Positions 44,913-54,171 of a stretch of 64,000 bases of DNA are shown here, piece after piece. Where the stretch lies: assembly GCF_038432375.1 (NCBI RefSeq), contig NZ_JBCAUS010000002.1:658282-722281 (forward strand). The letters are read 5' to 3'. The position numbers and the translations under genes were made by a program. This stretch comes from Methanococcoides sp. LMO-2 (GTDB taxonomy: Archaea; Halobacteriota; Methanosarcinia; Methanosarcinales; Methanosarcinaceae). Position 1 is the stretch's first letter. Every line of letters starts with the position of its first letter. The notes beneath the pieces were generated by a model that was not told the origin of the DNA, did not search any database, and was given only the letters and a program-made list of their open reading frames with translations.

Positions 44913-45989
44913 TTATTCGTATCTGCCATATTTTTCGGCAGCATCCATCATAGCCATCAATTTGATCGGCGGTGCGCCAACAGGGAATTCACAGCCTGGA
45001 GCCAGTATGAAACCTGAGGGAGAATCTTTCCCTTCAAGAATATTCTGTCTGCATATTTCCACTAACTCTTCATATGATTTGGTAATGAAAAGTGACGGAT
45101 CTATATTACCACAGACAACATCATGATCACCAAATGCTTTTACCTGACTACTTACAGGTGTTTCCGGACCAAAGAGCCATACATATTTTCCAGCCCATCC
45201 AAGTTCGTCCCTCATTTTTACATAATAAGGGATGTTACCATTCTGGTTTGCACACGGGTGCATAAGTACAGCATGTACTCCCAGTTCTTTCATATGAGAA
45301 TGAATTCTCTTCATGTAAGGAAAGGCGAATTCTCCAAACATATCAGGAGATATCATAGTATTGGATTCAGATGGACCCCCATCGAAAGGAAGCAGGTTTT
45401 CTGCACCATATTTGTCTGCGAAATAATCTATAGCATTGATGAACATATCCGCAACCTTACTAAGTAATACGTGTACAGATTTGGGTTCCATCATAATCCA
45501 GGTCAAAAAATCAGATGTATCCGCAACAACTGAAGCAGTTGTAAATACACTGCCTACCTGTATAGAGACCGGCATACCAAACTCAGCACATCTGGAAGCT
45601 AGTTTATCCGCTTCTTTATATGCACCAGGAAGTGAATCCTTGAAGTCAGGTACACTTAAATTTTCAATATCATCAATGTTCTTCACAGGATGTTCTATAA
45701 CATAGGGAGCACCCTGTCCTTTGCCATAAGGAAAACCTATTTTGCCTCCAAATTCCCAGGCACCGCAGGAAGCATATCCATACATCGGTGTCTCTTCATA
45801 ACCATGCAGGCGCATTGAAGCTAACTGTGCTTCAAAACACTTGTTTCCATCTGCATACCAATCACCAAGAGATATACCAAGAATCTTTGAAGAATATCCC
45901 AAAGCAAAAGGAACCACAGGTACACGATCCGGTTTTTGTCCGGACATAACTGCCATCATCCGTTCAGGTGATGTCATCCTCTGTGCCAT
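44913..45989 (-). CDS. Methylcobamide:CoM methyltransferase homologue (UroD superfamily)
   Basis: A 358-residue UroD-fold protein of the MtaA/MtbA/CmtA group, which move a methyl group from a corrinoid protein to coenzyme M using zinc. The zinc ligands look preserved: HxC in VLMHPCANQ and a C-terminal Cys in LAPGCEFPVGAPP. It is orphan: no corrinoid protein or substrate methyltransferase is adjacent, so the substrate is unknown. Some UroD-family members are not CoM methyltransferases. Confidence 0.82.
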   Translation of the reverse strand: MAQRMTSPERMMAVMSGQKPDRVPVVPFALGYSSKILGISLGDWYADGNKCFEAQLASMRLHGYEETPMYGYASCGAWEFGGKIGFPYGKGQGAPYVIEHPVKNIDDIENLSVPDFKDSLPGAYKEADKLASRCAEFGMPVSIQVGSVFTTASVVADTSDFLTWIMMEPKSVHVLLSKVADMFINAIDYFADKYGAENLLPFDGGPSESNTMISPDMFGEFAFPYMKRIHSHMKELGVHAVLMHPCANQNGNIPYYVKMRDELGWAGKYVWLFGPETPVSSQVKAFGDHDVVCGNIDPSLFITKSYEELVEICRQNILEGKDSPSGFILAPGCEFPVGAPPIKLMAMMDAAEKYGRYE

Positions 45990-46440
45990 TATTTATTGCC
46001 CCCTTATAGACTACTGTTTTGGCTTTAGCTTTTGGAAGATTTACAATACTATATTATCTAAATTCTGAAAGCTAATATCCCCCAAAATATCACCAATAAG
46101 AACTCTGTTTAACTTCCTAATAAATCAGAGTGTTAGAAAAATATACAAATCTTAGATTAGTACAGAAAAATGACCAATAATAATCAAAAGACCTCAGCTC
46201 CAGAGCTTACATAATTTCATAAACAAGGTCCTTTAGAAGACCTCAGCAAAAACAAAGATTTACTTATATTAGTGCCAAGAGCATTTATCAACGATCATAG
46301 CTTTCACTTATATTCTGCATAATTTTACTCAGCAGTAAACATAAAAATAAAAACCACTCTCCATTAACTTCCTAAACACCGATAAATTCATATTCTAACC
46401 TACCCAATCATTGACACCTAACCATGTAGAGGGATTTAAG
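45990..46440. other. Divergent intergenic region with mch promoter
   Basis: A 451-bp AT-rich region with no gene seen. TATA-like ACTTATATT occurs near 46252 and 46307 on the plus strand and could drive mch with a leader of roughly 100-160 nt. The 10-bp direct repeat AGACCTCAGC at about 46190 and 46238 and a GGTC-CTTTAGAA-GACC dyad between them are the only notable sequences. Confidence 0.45.
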
Positions 46441-47403
46441 ATGATAAGTGTCAACGAAAAGGGCTTAGCTATTATTGATGAGATGTTAGACTGGGAAGAA
46501 GAGATCAAGGTCGAGTCAAAGGAACTTGAGAACGGCGCTACCATCATTGACTGTGGTGTCAATGTTGAGGGTGGCTATGATGCAGGTATGTACCTCTCAC
46601 GCCTCTGCCTTGCAGACCTTGCAGAGATCTCATACACAAAGGTCGACCTCGATGGTCTTCCAGTACCAGCTATTCAGGTTGCTACAGACCACCCTACCAT
46701 CGCATGCATGGCATCCCAGTATGCAGGATGGAGAATTGCAGTCGGTGACTACTTCGGTATGGGCTCCGGTCCTGCAAGAGGCCTCGGTCTTAAGCCAAAA
46801 GAGCTCTACGAAGAGATCGGCTACAAGGACGATGCAGATGCAGCAGTTCTCGTAATGGAATCCGACAAGCTCCCAACCGAGGAGATCGTTGAGTACATCG
46901 CAAAGCACTGCAGTGTTGAACCACAGAACGTTTACGTCGCAGTAGCACCAACATCATCAATCGCAGGTTCAGTACAGATCTCCGCAAGGGTTGTTGAAAC
47001 AGGTATCCACAAGCTCGAGTCCATCGGCTTTGACATCAACACCATCAAGAGCGGTTTCGGTGTAGCACCTATCGCACCAATTGTCGGAGACGACACAAAG
47101 TGCATGGGTTCAACCAACGACTGTATCATCTACTGTGGTGAGACCTACTACACCGTTGACTACGGAGACGCAGAGAAGCTCGAAGACTTCGTAAAGAAGG
47201 CACCATCCACCACATCAAGGGACTTCGGTAAGCCATTCTTCACAACCTTCAAGGAAGCAGGTTTCGACTTCTTCAAGGTCGATGCCGGTATGTTCGCTCC
47301 TGCAAAGATCACCATCAACGATGTCGCAACCAAGAAGTCATTCACCAGCGGTCGCATCAACCCTGGCATCCTTCTCGAATCATTCGGCATCAAGAACGTA
47401 TAA
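46441..47403 (+). CDS. mch: Methenyltetrahydromethanopterin cyclohydrolase
   Basis: Interconverts methenyl-H4MPT and N5-formyl-H4MPT, one step from the formyl transferase and formylmethanofuran dehydrogenase of the fmd operon. The 320-residue protein is full length: [11 protein letters not shown] start, [44 protein letters not shown], and the C-terminal [14 protein letters not shown]. The ATG at 46441 has AGAGGGA 5-6 nt upstream; an ATG ten codons earlier is unlikely. The strong C-ending codon bias suggests high expression. Confidence 0.97.
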   Translation: MISVNEKGLAIIDEMLDWEEEIKVESKELENGATIIDCGVNVEGGYDAGMYLSRLCLADLAEISYTKVDLDGLPVPAIQVATDHPTIACMASQYAGWRIAVGDYFGMGSGPARGLGLKPKELYEEIGYKDDADAAVLVMESDKLPTEEIVEYIAKHCSVEPQNVYVAVAPTSSIAGSVQISARVVETGIHKLESIGFDINTIKSGFGVAPIAPIVGDDTKCMGSTNDCIIYCGETYYTVDYGDAEKLEDFVKKAPSTTSRDFGKPFFTTFKEAGFDFFKVDAGMFAPAKITINDVATKKSFTSGRINPGILLESFGIKNV

Positions 47404-47421
47404 TCTTATTAATTCGATATG

Positions 47422-47452
47422 CAGCCGATATGGCTGTATAATCTCTTTTTTT
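47422..47452 (+). terminator. Hairpin between mch and the DUF2124 gene
   Basis: CAGCC (47422-47426) pairs with GGCTG (47432-47436) around GATAT and is followed by ATCTCTTTTTTT. It ends 12 bp before the ATG of the next gene, so it may act as partial terminator or attenuator within an mch-DUF2124 transcript. Confidence 0.6.
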
Positions 47453-47464
47453 AATGGAGTTATC

Positions 47465-47938
47465 ATGGAAGTAATCAATAATGCCAACGGCATCGGCGGA
47501 CTTCTGACATCTTTCAGAGAGCTTGTTAAGGATTCAAAGAAAGTAATGTTCATCGGAACCACTGGCTTCTGCACACCTTTTGCAGAGATAATGTCATTCG
47601 TCCTGAGAGACACACCTATCGAGGTAGGCTTCATTCCCGACATCCGCAACCACGAAGCAAAGGCAATAGTATCCACACCAAGCGGCATGCAGATCGGTGA
47701 AGATGTCGACTATCACGCAGATACCGTCGTCCTTCTGGGCGGACTAGCAATGCCAAAGATGAACATCGACGTAAATGATATCAAAAAGAACATGGAAGAC
47801 ATTCTTGAAGGTGCTGACAGCACAACTGTGATAGGAGTATGCTTCCAGTCAATGTTCGATACCCAGTGCTGGATCGGACCCATCGACTTCGACTACATCA
47901 TCGATTCCGACATGGCAGTAAGCACTATCAAGGTGTGA
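47465..47938 (+). CDS. DUF2124 family protein
   Basis: A 157-residue methanogen protein of the DUF2124 type, an alpha/beta fold with KVMFIGTTGFCTPFAEIM, VDYHADTVVLLGGLAMPK and VIGVCFQSMFDT. The function is unknown. It lies 61 bp downstream of mch on the same strand. The start is ATG 47465 with GGAGTTATC upstream, not the longer open frame that overlaps mch. Confidence 0.8.
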   Translation: MEVINNANGIGGLLTSFRELVKDSKKVMFIGTTGFCTPFAEIMSFVLRDTPIEVGFIPDIRNHEAKAIVSTPSGMQIGEDVDYHADTVVLLGGLAMPKMNIDVNDIKKNMEDILEGADSTTVIGVCFQSMFDTQCWIGPIDFDYIIDSDMAVSTIKV

Positions 47939-48047
47939 GCCAAAAGCACACCTTATTCTTTCTTATTTTTGCAATTACGATCGCAAATGGCAACGGTACT
48001 GCCATATTCATGAGAAAATTGTTGCATAGCTCACGGGCACAACAGAA

Positions 48048-49061
48048 TCATTTGATGTAAGCATCAACCACAACATGCCAGACGCCGGGAGAATACTTCT
48101 TGATGTGATGACATCCGCATATCTCTGCATCCCTGCCAAGAGCAGAGGCAGCATCTTTGATCCGCCTGATCGGACGATCGAAAACCAGTGCCTCAGGTGT
48201 GGTCTCATGATAATGCAGCATTCCGCCTTCCTTTCGGATAGCTCCAATACCTTTGTCAAGATAATGATGCGTGGTTCCCACGTAGCCCATGATCACCCTG
48301 TCAGCAACTCCCTGCGGAGTTACCTCACCGCAATCACCATTGATAGCTTCCACAACTCCCTCAAGGTAGTTCAGGCGGATATTCTCAAGCAGGTAATTGT
48401 AGGACACCGGATTCAGCTCAATTGAATAGACCTTTTTGGGCTTGCCGTGGACTGCAAGTGGTATCGAGAAGTAGCCGATGCCTGCGAACATGTCCACCAC
48501 GACCTCATCCCTGCCAAGCTTGCTCATGCGCTTTCTCTCGGCAAGGTTGCCCTTTGAGTACATGATCTTAGTCGCATCCAGTTTGAAGGAACAGCCATGC
48601 TCCTTCTGAATGGTCTCGGTGTCCTCTCCAATGATGACCTCACGATCAGGTTCCCTGAAAGTTCCCCTGATGCCAAAATCCTGCAAAACACACCTGCACC
48701 TGGGATTGATCTCCAGTAGTTTCCTTGCGATGTCCTCCCTGTAGCTTTGCAGCTCCTCAGGGATGGTAACGATCACGATGTCGCCGAGCACCTGCCAGCC
48801 TGACGGGACGCGGCCGAGCAGATCCTCAGGGATGATCCCATCCAGGTGCTCCTTCAGGGACATGGCAGCACGATAGAATTCCGGCTCCTCCTGTTCGATG
48901 ATCTCAAATCCATCAACACAGGCAGTCACAGGAACTTCAGCAAACCTGCCATCCGGATGTTCAACTATCCTTATCTTTCTGCTTTTGTCCAGAACGTCCC
49001 TGGAAATAAGTTCAGCCTTTACCTTTTCAACATCCCTCACAGGGATCACTACTGCTTTCAT
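48048..49061 (-). CDS. Trm5/Taw2 family tRNA G37 / wyosine methyltransferase-fold enzyme
   Basis: A 337-residue SAM-binding enzyme of tRNA-Phe position 37 modification. The N-terminus (KAVVIPVRDVEKVKAEL) leads to a Rossmann domain with VVDMFAGIGYFSIPLA, YSIELNPVSYNYLLENIRLN and VIMGYVGTTHHYLD. The MGYxxxTH form in place of NPP is more like Taw2 (aminocarboxypropyl transfer in wyosine synthesis) than Trm5. ATG 49061 is preferred; ATG 49082 is an alternative with no Shine-Dalgarno. Confidence 0.85.
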   Translation of the reverse strand: MKAVVIPVRDVEKVKAELISRDVLDKSRKIRIVEHPDGRFAEVPVTACVDGFEIIEQEEPEFYRAAMSLKEHLDGIIPEDLLGRVPSGWQVLGDIVIVTIPEELQSYREDIARKLLEINPRCRCVLQDFGIRGTFREPDREVIIGEDTETIQKEHGCSFKLDATKIMYSKGNLAERKRMSKLGRDEVVVDMFAGIGYFSIPLAVHGKPKKVYSIELNPVSYNYLLENIRLNYLEGVVEAINGDCGEVTPQGVADRVIMGYVGTTHHYLDKGIGAIRKEGGMLHYHETTPEALVFDRPIRRIKDAASALGRDAEICGCHHIKKYSPGVWHVVVDAYIK

Positions 49062-49161
49062 AGACCTGCCTGAATCTGTCATGGGAGGAAAATAAACTAT
49101 CGGTCAGACAGGTGAATTTTGTGCAAATAATACATGTGATCGGAGAGGAAAACTGTGATCA

Positions 49162-49188
49162 TTCGGATACTACCGAACTTTTATATAT
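49162..49188 (+). promoter_or_regulatory. Promoter of the MsvR-like gene with TTCGG-N6-CCGAA palindrome
   Basis: The inverted repeat TTCGG-ATACTA-CCGAA (49162-49177) is followed 3 bp later by a TATA box TTATATAT (49181-49188), so it covers the BRE position. Characterised MsvR proteins bind TTCG/CGAA-type inverted repeats in their own promoters, so an autoregulatory operator is likely. The expected start site is at or next to the ATG at 49209. Confidence 0.65.
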
Positions 49189-49208
49189 CGAATAAGCAAT
49201 TACTAGAT

Positions 49209-49943
49209 ATGAAAGGAGAAGGTCACACTGCCCTATTTTCAAACAGTGACGGCATTATTGCCATCGAGGGACCGGTAAAACTCCAGATAATGGAGTTATT
49301 GAAAGAAAGTTCCAGATCGTTCGATGAGATCGTAAAATATACGGGAAAAGCAAAATCCACCATCTCTGTGCACCTGAGTGACCTTAAGCAACATAACCTC
49401 CTCGAAGAACGGATCGATCCCAACGACCGGCGCAAGAAGACCTATGTAATGTGTTCCCAGTATGCTGCGTGTTCCCAGAAACCCGTAGTCGAGCACTATC
49501 ATGAGACACTGAAACGATTTACGAACACTTTCGATACTGAAATTGACATACTTACAACTTTTTTTCACGCCGTCCAGAGTGGCTTTGAGGCACAGGGGAT
49601 CAACCACCGGCCTATAATGGAGACCATCGGACAGGATATCGGCATAAGACTTGCCGAAAATTTCAACTCAACATATCTTGAGGGACTTTTTGAAGAAGTA
49701 GCTGATTACTGGGACATGCACAAGCTCGGAAACCTTTCTGTCCTATCCTATGACCCCCTCGCAATAAATATCGATGACTGCTTTGTGTGCAAAGGTGCAC
49801 CTGACATCGGCCAGAACCTCTGCTCATTTAGTGAAGGCCTGCTTCAGGGAATAATATACAGCAAGCTCAACATGCAATGCAACATTGTAGAGATAGAATG
49901 TCATGGCAATGGTTATGACCACTGCCTTTTCGTAATGCAATAA
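49209..49943 (+). CDS. msvR: MsvR-like redox regulator (winged helix plus V4R domain)
   Basis: A 244-residue protein with an N-terminal ArsR-like winged helix (about 20-85; GPVKLQIMELLKESSRSFDEI, TISVHLSDLKQHNLLEERID) and a C-terminal V4R domain whose cysteines (CFVCKGAP, QNLCSF, MQCN, IECHGNGYDHC) match the redox-sensing pattern of methanogen MsvR. MsvR represses its own and oxidative-stress promoters and releases DNA when its thiols are reduced or oxidised. The start is ATG 49209 because upstream codons lie before the predicted transcription start; the mRNA may be leaderless. Confidence 0.85.
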   Translation: MKGEGHTALFSNSDGIIAIEGPVKLQIMELLKESSRSFDEIVKYTGKAKSTISVHLSDLKQHNLLEERIDPNDRRKKTYVMCSQYAACSQKPVVEHYHETLKRFTNTFDTEIDILTTFFHAVQSGFEAQGINHRPIMETIGQDIGIRLAENFNSTYLEGLFEEVADYWDMHKLGNLSVLSYDPLAINIDDCFVCKGAPDIGQNLCSFSEGLLQGIIYSKLNMQCNIVEIECHGNGYDHCLFVMQ

Positions 49944-49944
49944 A

Positions 49945-50634
49945 TCAGTGTGTACCCCTTATAACACCGATGTCTGCTTTCACAAGAGGACCGATCTCAG
50001 CAACAATTCCGGGACCATCGGTGTCTTCACGGCAGACTACCGCATTTTCCAGGATGCCAAGCCTTTCAATGCCGTAAATATCCCTTCCATGTCCTTTTTT
50101 CTTGATAGCGGCCTTAAGTTCGGAACGTGTAACAGAGTTCACAATAAGCCTGTCAGTGGTTGCTTTCTTCCAGGTCCAGAAAAGATCGACCTGTTCTCTG
50201 GTGAAACTGCCTGTGATCATGCCATCCTGGCCTTCGATCTTCACAGAAACCGGCAGGTGTGGGATAAGGCCAAAGCGGGAAGCGATCTGTGATACACTGC
50301 CGACCCCGAGAACTTTAAGAGCCTCAGGCAGGACCTTTACACCAGTACCGATATCCACAGTTATCCCTTCATCATCGATGGAAGAAATGAAACCCTTGTA
50401 GATACTTCCATTTTCCACGCTTTTGACAGGAGTTCCATACTTGTCGATAAGGAAATTGGCTGCAAACACATCATCCTCACCTAAGATTTCCAGCTGAAGC
50501 CACCCTTCCGGATCAACAGACAGTATGACCCCTGCATCAAGGTCCTTAAGCTCGTTCTCGAGCATGAACGCCGCAGAGTTCAATGCACGTTCAAAATTAG
50601 AATATAATTTGATATTCAGAATTGCTGTTTCCAT
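49945..50634 (-). CDS. DUF2110 family protein
   Basis: A 229-residue archaeal DUF2110 protein. It contains an internal S1/OB-like region (about 80-140; GFISSIDDEGITVDIGTGVKVLPEALKVLG) and a C-terminal helical and beta part (TWKKATTDRLIVNSVTRSELKAAIKK). It may bind RNA or a ribosomal target, judging only from the OB-like pattern. It lies 24 bp after the HTH gene on the same strand and converges on the MsvR-like gene with 1 bp between. Confidence 0.78.
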   Translation of the reverse strand: METAILNIKLYSNFERALNSAAFMLENELKDLDAGVILSVDPEGWLQLEILGEDDVFAANFLIDKYGTPVKSVENGSIYKGFISSIDDEGITVDIGTGVKVLPEALKVLGVGSVSQIASRFGLIPHLPVSVKIEGQDGMITGSFTREQVDLFWTWKKATTDRLIVNSVTRSELKAAIKKKGHGRDIYGIERLGILENAVVCREDTDGPGIVAEIGPLVKADIGVIRGTH

Positions 50635-50658
50635 GGCTACTCATTGAACAGGATGCAT

Positions 50659-51237
50659 TTAACCGTTTTTGTTCAGAAGCGACAGGAAGACTTCTCTGGT
50701 GGCATTGAAAGCATCAATGACCTCATCGTCCACAGGTACCTCAGCAGAATCGATCATTTCGCCTATCATAGCAAGTTCGCGGCTGAAAGGTCCAAGCCTC
50801 CTCTTTGTGGTAGCTTCATCAGCATCAGAGGACACCAGTTCCCTATAGATTGTCTCAACCTTGAGGCGCAGTTTTTTGATCTTTTCCATGATCTCGGTCG
50901 ATGCCGGGTCAAGTTCTGGCTCACTAACCTCATGGCGGCCTTCAAGGTCATATTCATCCGGAAGTTCTCCACCCAGAGATACAATAAGCTCCTTCAGAAG
51001 TGAAACAACATTAAACCCTTTTTCGGTCAGCTCAACATACTTGATACGCCCTTCCACACTGAATACCACAAGACCGTCCTCTTCCATTCTTGACAGTATC
51101 TTTGTCGTGTGAGCGAATGTAGAATTGATCTCCTTTGTAATTACAGAGGCATATGTTCTTCCATAGAACCAGATCGCCAGTAATGCAAGTGTTGGCTTCT
51201 CCTGCAAGAACAGATATTCCGGATTTTCCTTTGCCAT
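50659..51237 (-). CDS. MarR-like winged-helix regulator
   Basis: A 192-residue protein with an N-terminal winged helix (about 15-85; TLALLAIWFYGRTYASVITKE, TTKILSRMEEDGLVVFSVEGRIKYVELTEKG) and a C-terminal helical region (STEIMEKIKKLRLKVETIYRELV) that looks like a dimerisation coiled coil. The ATG has AGGAGAT 5 nt upstream. It precedes DUF2110, probably in one operon. The target is unknown. Confidence 0.8.
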   Translation of the reverse strand: MAKENPEYLFLQEKPTLALLAIWFYGRTYASVITKEINSTFAHTTKILSRMEEDGLVVFSVEGRIKYVELTEKGFNVVSLLKELIVSLGGELPDEYDLEGRHEVSEPELDPASTEIMEKIKKLRLKVETIYRELVSSDADEATTKRRLGPFSRELAMIGEMIDSAEVPVDDEVIDAFNATREVFLSLLNKNG

Positions 51238-51371
51238 TCAAATCTCCTCTGAATATATATTAATAACTTAATATTTTTCCGACAAAACAATGATTATCTA
51301 ATTTGATATATATTACTTTCTATAGTACATTGATCGTTCGTAATAACATAAATTAATGTAAGCCCACCGGG

Positions 51372-52565
51372 TTACAGTGACCTGAGGACTTCATTTATGC
51401 TATCAAGATCCGCATCCGTCTTAAAGGAAGTACCAGTAAAATGTGTCCTCGAAACGCTGGCTCCTGTGGCCCTTAGCGCTTCGATAAAAACATCCATAGC
51501 AGGTGCTGAAACACCGAGCTTTTTGCACATAAGGTGCTGGTCATAAAAGAAAGGGAGATCCAGTTCATCCCTGCATGCTTCAATGATCTTCTTTCCCTGC
51601 ACTTTTTGTCCAAGCTCAAGGGATTCGATCTCCAGAAGGACCTCATCGCAGAATTCCTTCTCGTGAAGCTTTCCAAGCCACAGGGGACCTGCCACCTGCA
51701 TATTGCTTTCACAGGAAGGACAGGTATCATTTATAACAGCAGCGATGCCGTTGAAGAACTTCCTCTGGCCGCATTGTTCACAGTGGACGAGGAACCCAAG
51801 GTTCCTCAAGGTCCTGTCGGCCTGCTTTGCACCTTTTTTGACCTGAAGATAACTGCGCACATAATGTCTTGTGGCATGTGAAAGCAGAGGTGTCATACCC
51901 TTGTCATGCTTTGCAAGTTCCCTTGCAACTTTACCAAGGAGAATACGCACGCCCATCTCACTGTGGAACTCGTTGTTCAAAGGCACAGCAGCATATTTTC
52001 TCATCCCTGAATTGAAATGTGCACCACAAAGAGGTGCAGTGTCAGTAGCCGTAACCTCAAGAAGATGCACAACTGACCGTGTTGCAGCATCCAGATAAGG
52101 TGCAGGACTTCCAAAAGGGTCCAGGTCCACAATATTGAAACGCCTCTCATGCATCAGCACGTTAGCATTCTTGCATGTGGCCTCTGCGATCTCCGAAAGA
52201 CCGGTAAGTTCGATATTCTCAAGAATAAGCTCAAAGGCCTCATCACTCCAGTCGTTCAACGTTACTGAAACACCGACCTCATTGGCAATACGAAGTCCCC
52301 TGATCCCCGATGCGGACATGGTATCAACATAGCTTATGTCTGATATCCCGATATCCTTCTGGGCTGAAAGCCTCTTTGCATACGCTAAAGTTGCCACGAC
52401 GGATATATCGCGGTTCAACTCCATGTGAGGATTATAGAATACCGGTGCTTCAGATGGCGGAAAAGATACGCCCTCTGGAGGCACCGGAACAAGGACCGTA
52501 GTTGTACCTTCGGTGACCTTTGTGCTCTTCATCTGCATAGTGCACGCTGTACATTCCGCCATCAT
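51372..52565 (-). CDS. trm1: tRNA (guanine26-N2)-dimethyltransferase
   Basis: Makes dimethylguanosine at G26 of tRNA. The 397-residue enzyme has the [19 protein letters not shown] block, [32 protein letters not shown] and a zinc region ([18 protein letters not shown]). The ATG overlaps the stop codon of the upstream lipoprotein gene by 4 bp (ATGA). Family members usually start near the VxEG motif, so the N-terminal Cys-containing 11 residues may be untranslated. Confidence 0.95.
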   Translation of the reverse strand: MMAECTACTMQMKSTKVTEGTTTVLVPVPPEGVSFPPSEAPVFYNPHMELNRDISVVATLAYAKRLSAQKDIGISDISYVDTMSASGIRGLRIANEVGVSVTLNDWSDEAFELILENIELTGLSEIAEATCKNANVLMHERRFNIVDLDPFGSPAPYLDAATRSVVHLLEVTATDTAPLCGAHFNSGMRKYAAVPLNNEFHSEMGVRILLGKVARELAKHDKGMTPLLSHATRHYVRSYLQVKKGAKQADRTLRNLGFLVHCEQCGQRKFFNGIAAVINDTCPSCESNMQVAGPLWLGKLHEKEFCDEVLLEIESLELGQKVQGKKIIEACRDELDLPFFYDQHLMCKKLGVSAPAMDVFIEALRATGASVSRTHFTGTSFKTDADLDSINEVLRSL

Positions 52566-53008
52566 TTAACGATAACGGTATGGTTCATAGCATCCCATGG
52601 AGGAACTGTGAAATTATAGGCACCCTTCTCAGTGAAGGTATAGTTGAACTGCATACCTGGAGCAATCCTCTCTTCTTCCCAGAGATTGTCTTCACTGATA
52701 ACCTCAAATAGTATTTTCCTCTCTTTCATCTCGTTTCTCCAGATGATAGTATCTCCCCTATTGATCTCAAGATAATTAGGTATTGCAGCATACCTATCCA
52801 ACCTTCCAAGCCTTATCATGTAAGTCTGAGGTTCTATGACATCTCCGTTCTCATCAACAGGAACATTATCATCCTCTGAGATGTTCTCATCAGGAACATC
52901 TACAGGAGTTTCATTATCGACAGGAACTTCGTCCCCATTGTCCCCGATACATCCTGCCATCAATAAAGATGATAGCACCAATATCAATACCAGTATTTTA
53001 CTTTTCAT
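52562..53008 (-). CDS. Lipoprotein with cupredoxin-like domain
   Basis: A 148-residue exported lipoprotein: lipobox MAGC near residue 19, a Pro/Asp/Asn/Val-rich linker ([18 protein letters not shown]) and a cupredoxin-like fold (about 60-148; [30 protein letters not shown]). The copper-binding Cys of type I sites is absent ([10 protein letters not shown]), so it is probably not a blue copper protein. It is overlapped by trm1, an odd partner. Confidence 0.8.
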   Translation of the reverse strand: MKSKILVLILVLSSLLMAGCIGDNGDEVPVDNETPVDVPDENISEDDNVPVDENGDVIEPQTYMIRLGRLDRYAAIPNYLEINRGDTIIWRNEMKERKILFEVISEDNLWEEERIAPGMQFNYTFTEKGAYNFTVPPWDAMNHTVIVK

Positions 53009-53145
53009 TTGAATTCACAATGATATATTTGGTTTTCAATATCTTATAAAGGTTGCCTGAAAAGCTGACAGATACATATTTAAGTTACGATTCTAATTTG
53101 AAATACCATTTATTTGCGTTGACCTATGCGAAAGAGGTGAATGAA

Positions 53146-53724
53146 TTGACAGAAAAAAACAGCGTCGGAGAGAAAATACGCCAGTTCCGTGAAACAAAGG
53201 AAATGTCCGTGGAAGAGCTGGCAAAAGAAAGTCAGAGCAGTGTGGAACTCATAGAGAAACTTGAAGCAGGTGAACTAATTCCATCATTGACACCTCTTTT
53301 GAAGATCGCACGTGCACTGGGAGTACGTCTGGGCACATTCCTTGATGATATGCCACAGACCGGTCCTGTCGTCGTAAGGAACGGAGCTTCAGCCAATGTA
53401 GTTCGCTTTTCAGGAAAATCCAGGAACCCTGAAGAGAGTGCACTCGAGTTCCACTCACTTGCAGCAGACAAGCAGGACAGGAACATGGAGCCATTCATCA
53501 TTGATGTCCATCCGTTCAGCCATGAAGAGGAGCATGAGCTTTCATCCCATGAAGGAGAAGAGTTCATCTATGTCCTCAGTGGAAACATCGAAGTGACATA
53601 TGGAAAGGAGAACTATGAACTGTCCGCAGGAGACAGCATCTACTATGACTCCGTTGTGCCACATGACGTCCATGCAACAGAATCAGAAGCAAGAATACTT
53701 GCTGTAGTCTACACACCTTTCTAA
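53146..53724 (+). CDS. XRE-cupin regulator (TTG start)
   Basis: A 192-residue protein: an N-terminal XRE helix-turn-helix (about 5-65; [23 protein letters not shown]) and a C-terminal cupin (about 100-190; [40 protein letters not shown]). The frame upstream is open, but GAGGTGA ends 5 nt before TTG at 53146, which sets the start. It leads an operon with a thioesterase and an acyl-CoA synthetase, whose substrate or CoA ester may be its effector (inference). Confidence 0.9.
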   Translation: MTEKNSVGEKIRQFRETKEMSVEELAKESQSSVELIEKLEAGELIPSLTPLLKIARALGVRLGTFLDDMPQTGPVVVRNGASANVVRFSGKSRNPEESALEFHSLAADKQDRNMEPFIIDVHPFSHEEEHELSSHEGEEFIYVLSGNIEVTYGKENYELSAGDSIYYDSVVPHDVHATESEARILAVVYTPF

Positions 53725-53734
53725 GGGATAAGAA

Positions 53735-54136
53735 ATGTTCGTTACAACTGTGACACCAAGATTTGGCGACATCGATGGCCTTGGCCATGTAAACAATACC
53801 GTACTTCCGGAATGGTTCGAACTTGCAAGGAACCCTTTATTCAGGATGTTCCAACCTGACCTTGACCTGAGTTATGAGAAGTGGAACCTGATAATGGCAA
53901 GGATCGACTTTGACTTCCTTGGGGAGATGTTCTTTGACGGGGACGTTGAAATAAGGACCTATGTCCAGAGACTCGGCAACAGTTCCTTCACATTATTACA
54001 TGAGGCCTGGCAAAAAGGTGAGTTAAAGACAAAGGGAACTGCCGTTATAGTGCATTATGATTTCATTAACAAGAAATCAGTCCCATTACCGGATGACATC
54101 AGAGAGGCATTAAGTGAACACCTCGTCACGGATTGA
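53735..54136 (+). CDS. Hotdog-fold acyl-CoA thioesterase
   Basis: A 133-residue 4-hydroxybenzoyl-CoA thioesterase-type protein. The DxDGLGHVNNTVLPEWFELAR block carries the catalytic aspartate region, and FDFLGEMFFDGDVEIRTYVQRLGNSSF follows. It hydrolyses acyl-CoA to acid plus CoA in characterised relatives. Here it lies between the XRE-cupin regulator (10 bp) and an acyl-CoA synthetase (35 bp), so the operon can both make and split an acyl-CoA. Confidence 0.9.
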   Translation: MFVTTVTPRFGDIDGLGHVNNTVLPEWFELARNPLFRMFQPDLDLSYEKWNLIMARIDFDFLGEMFFDGDVEIRTYVQRLGNSSFTLLHEAWQKGELKTKGTAVIVHYDFINKKSVPLPDDIREALSEHLVTD

Positions 54137-54171
54137 ATAAGGCGAACGAACAATAAAAAGGACCTGATATC

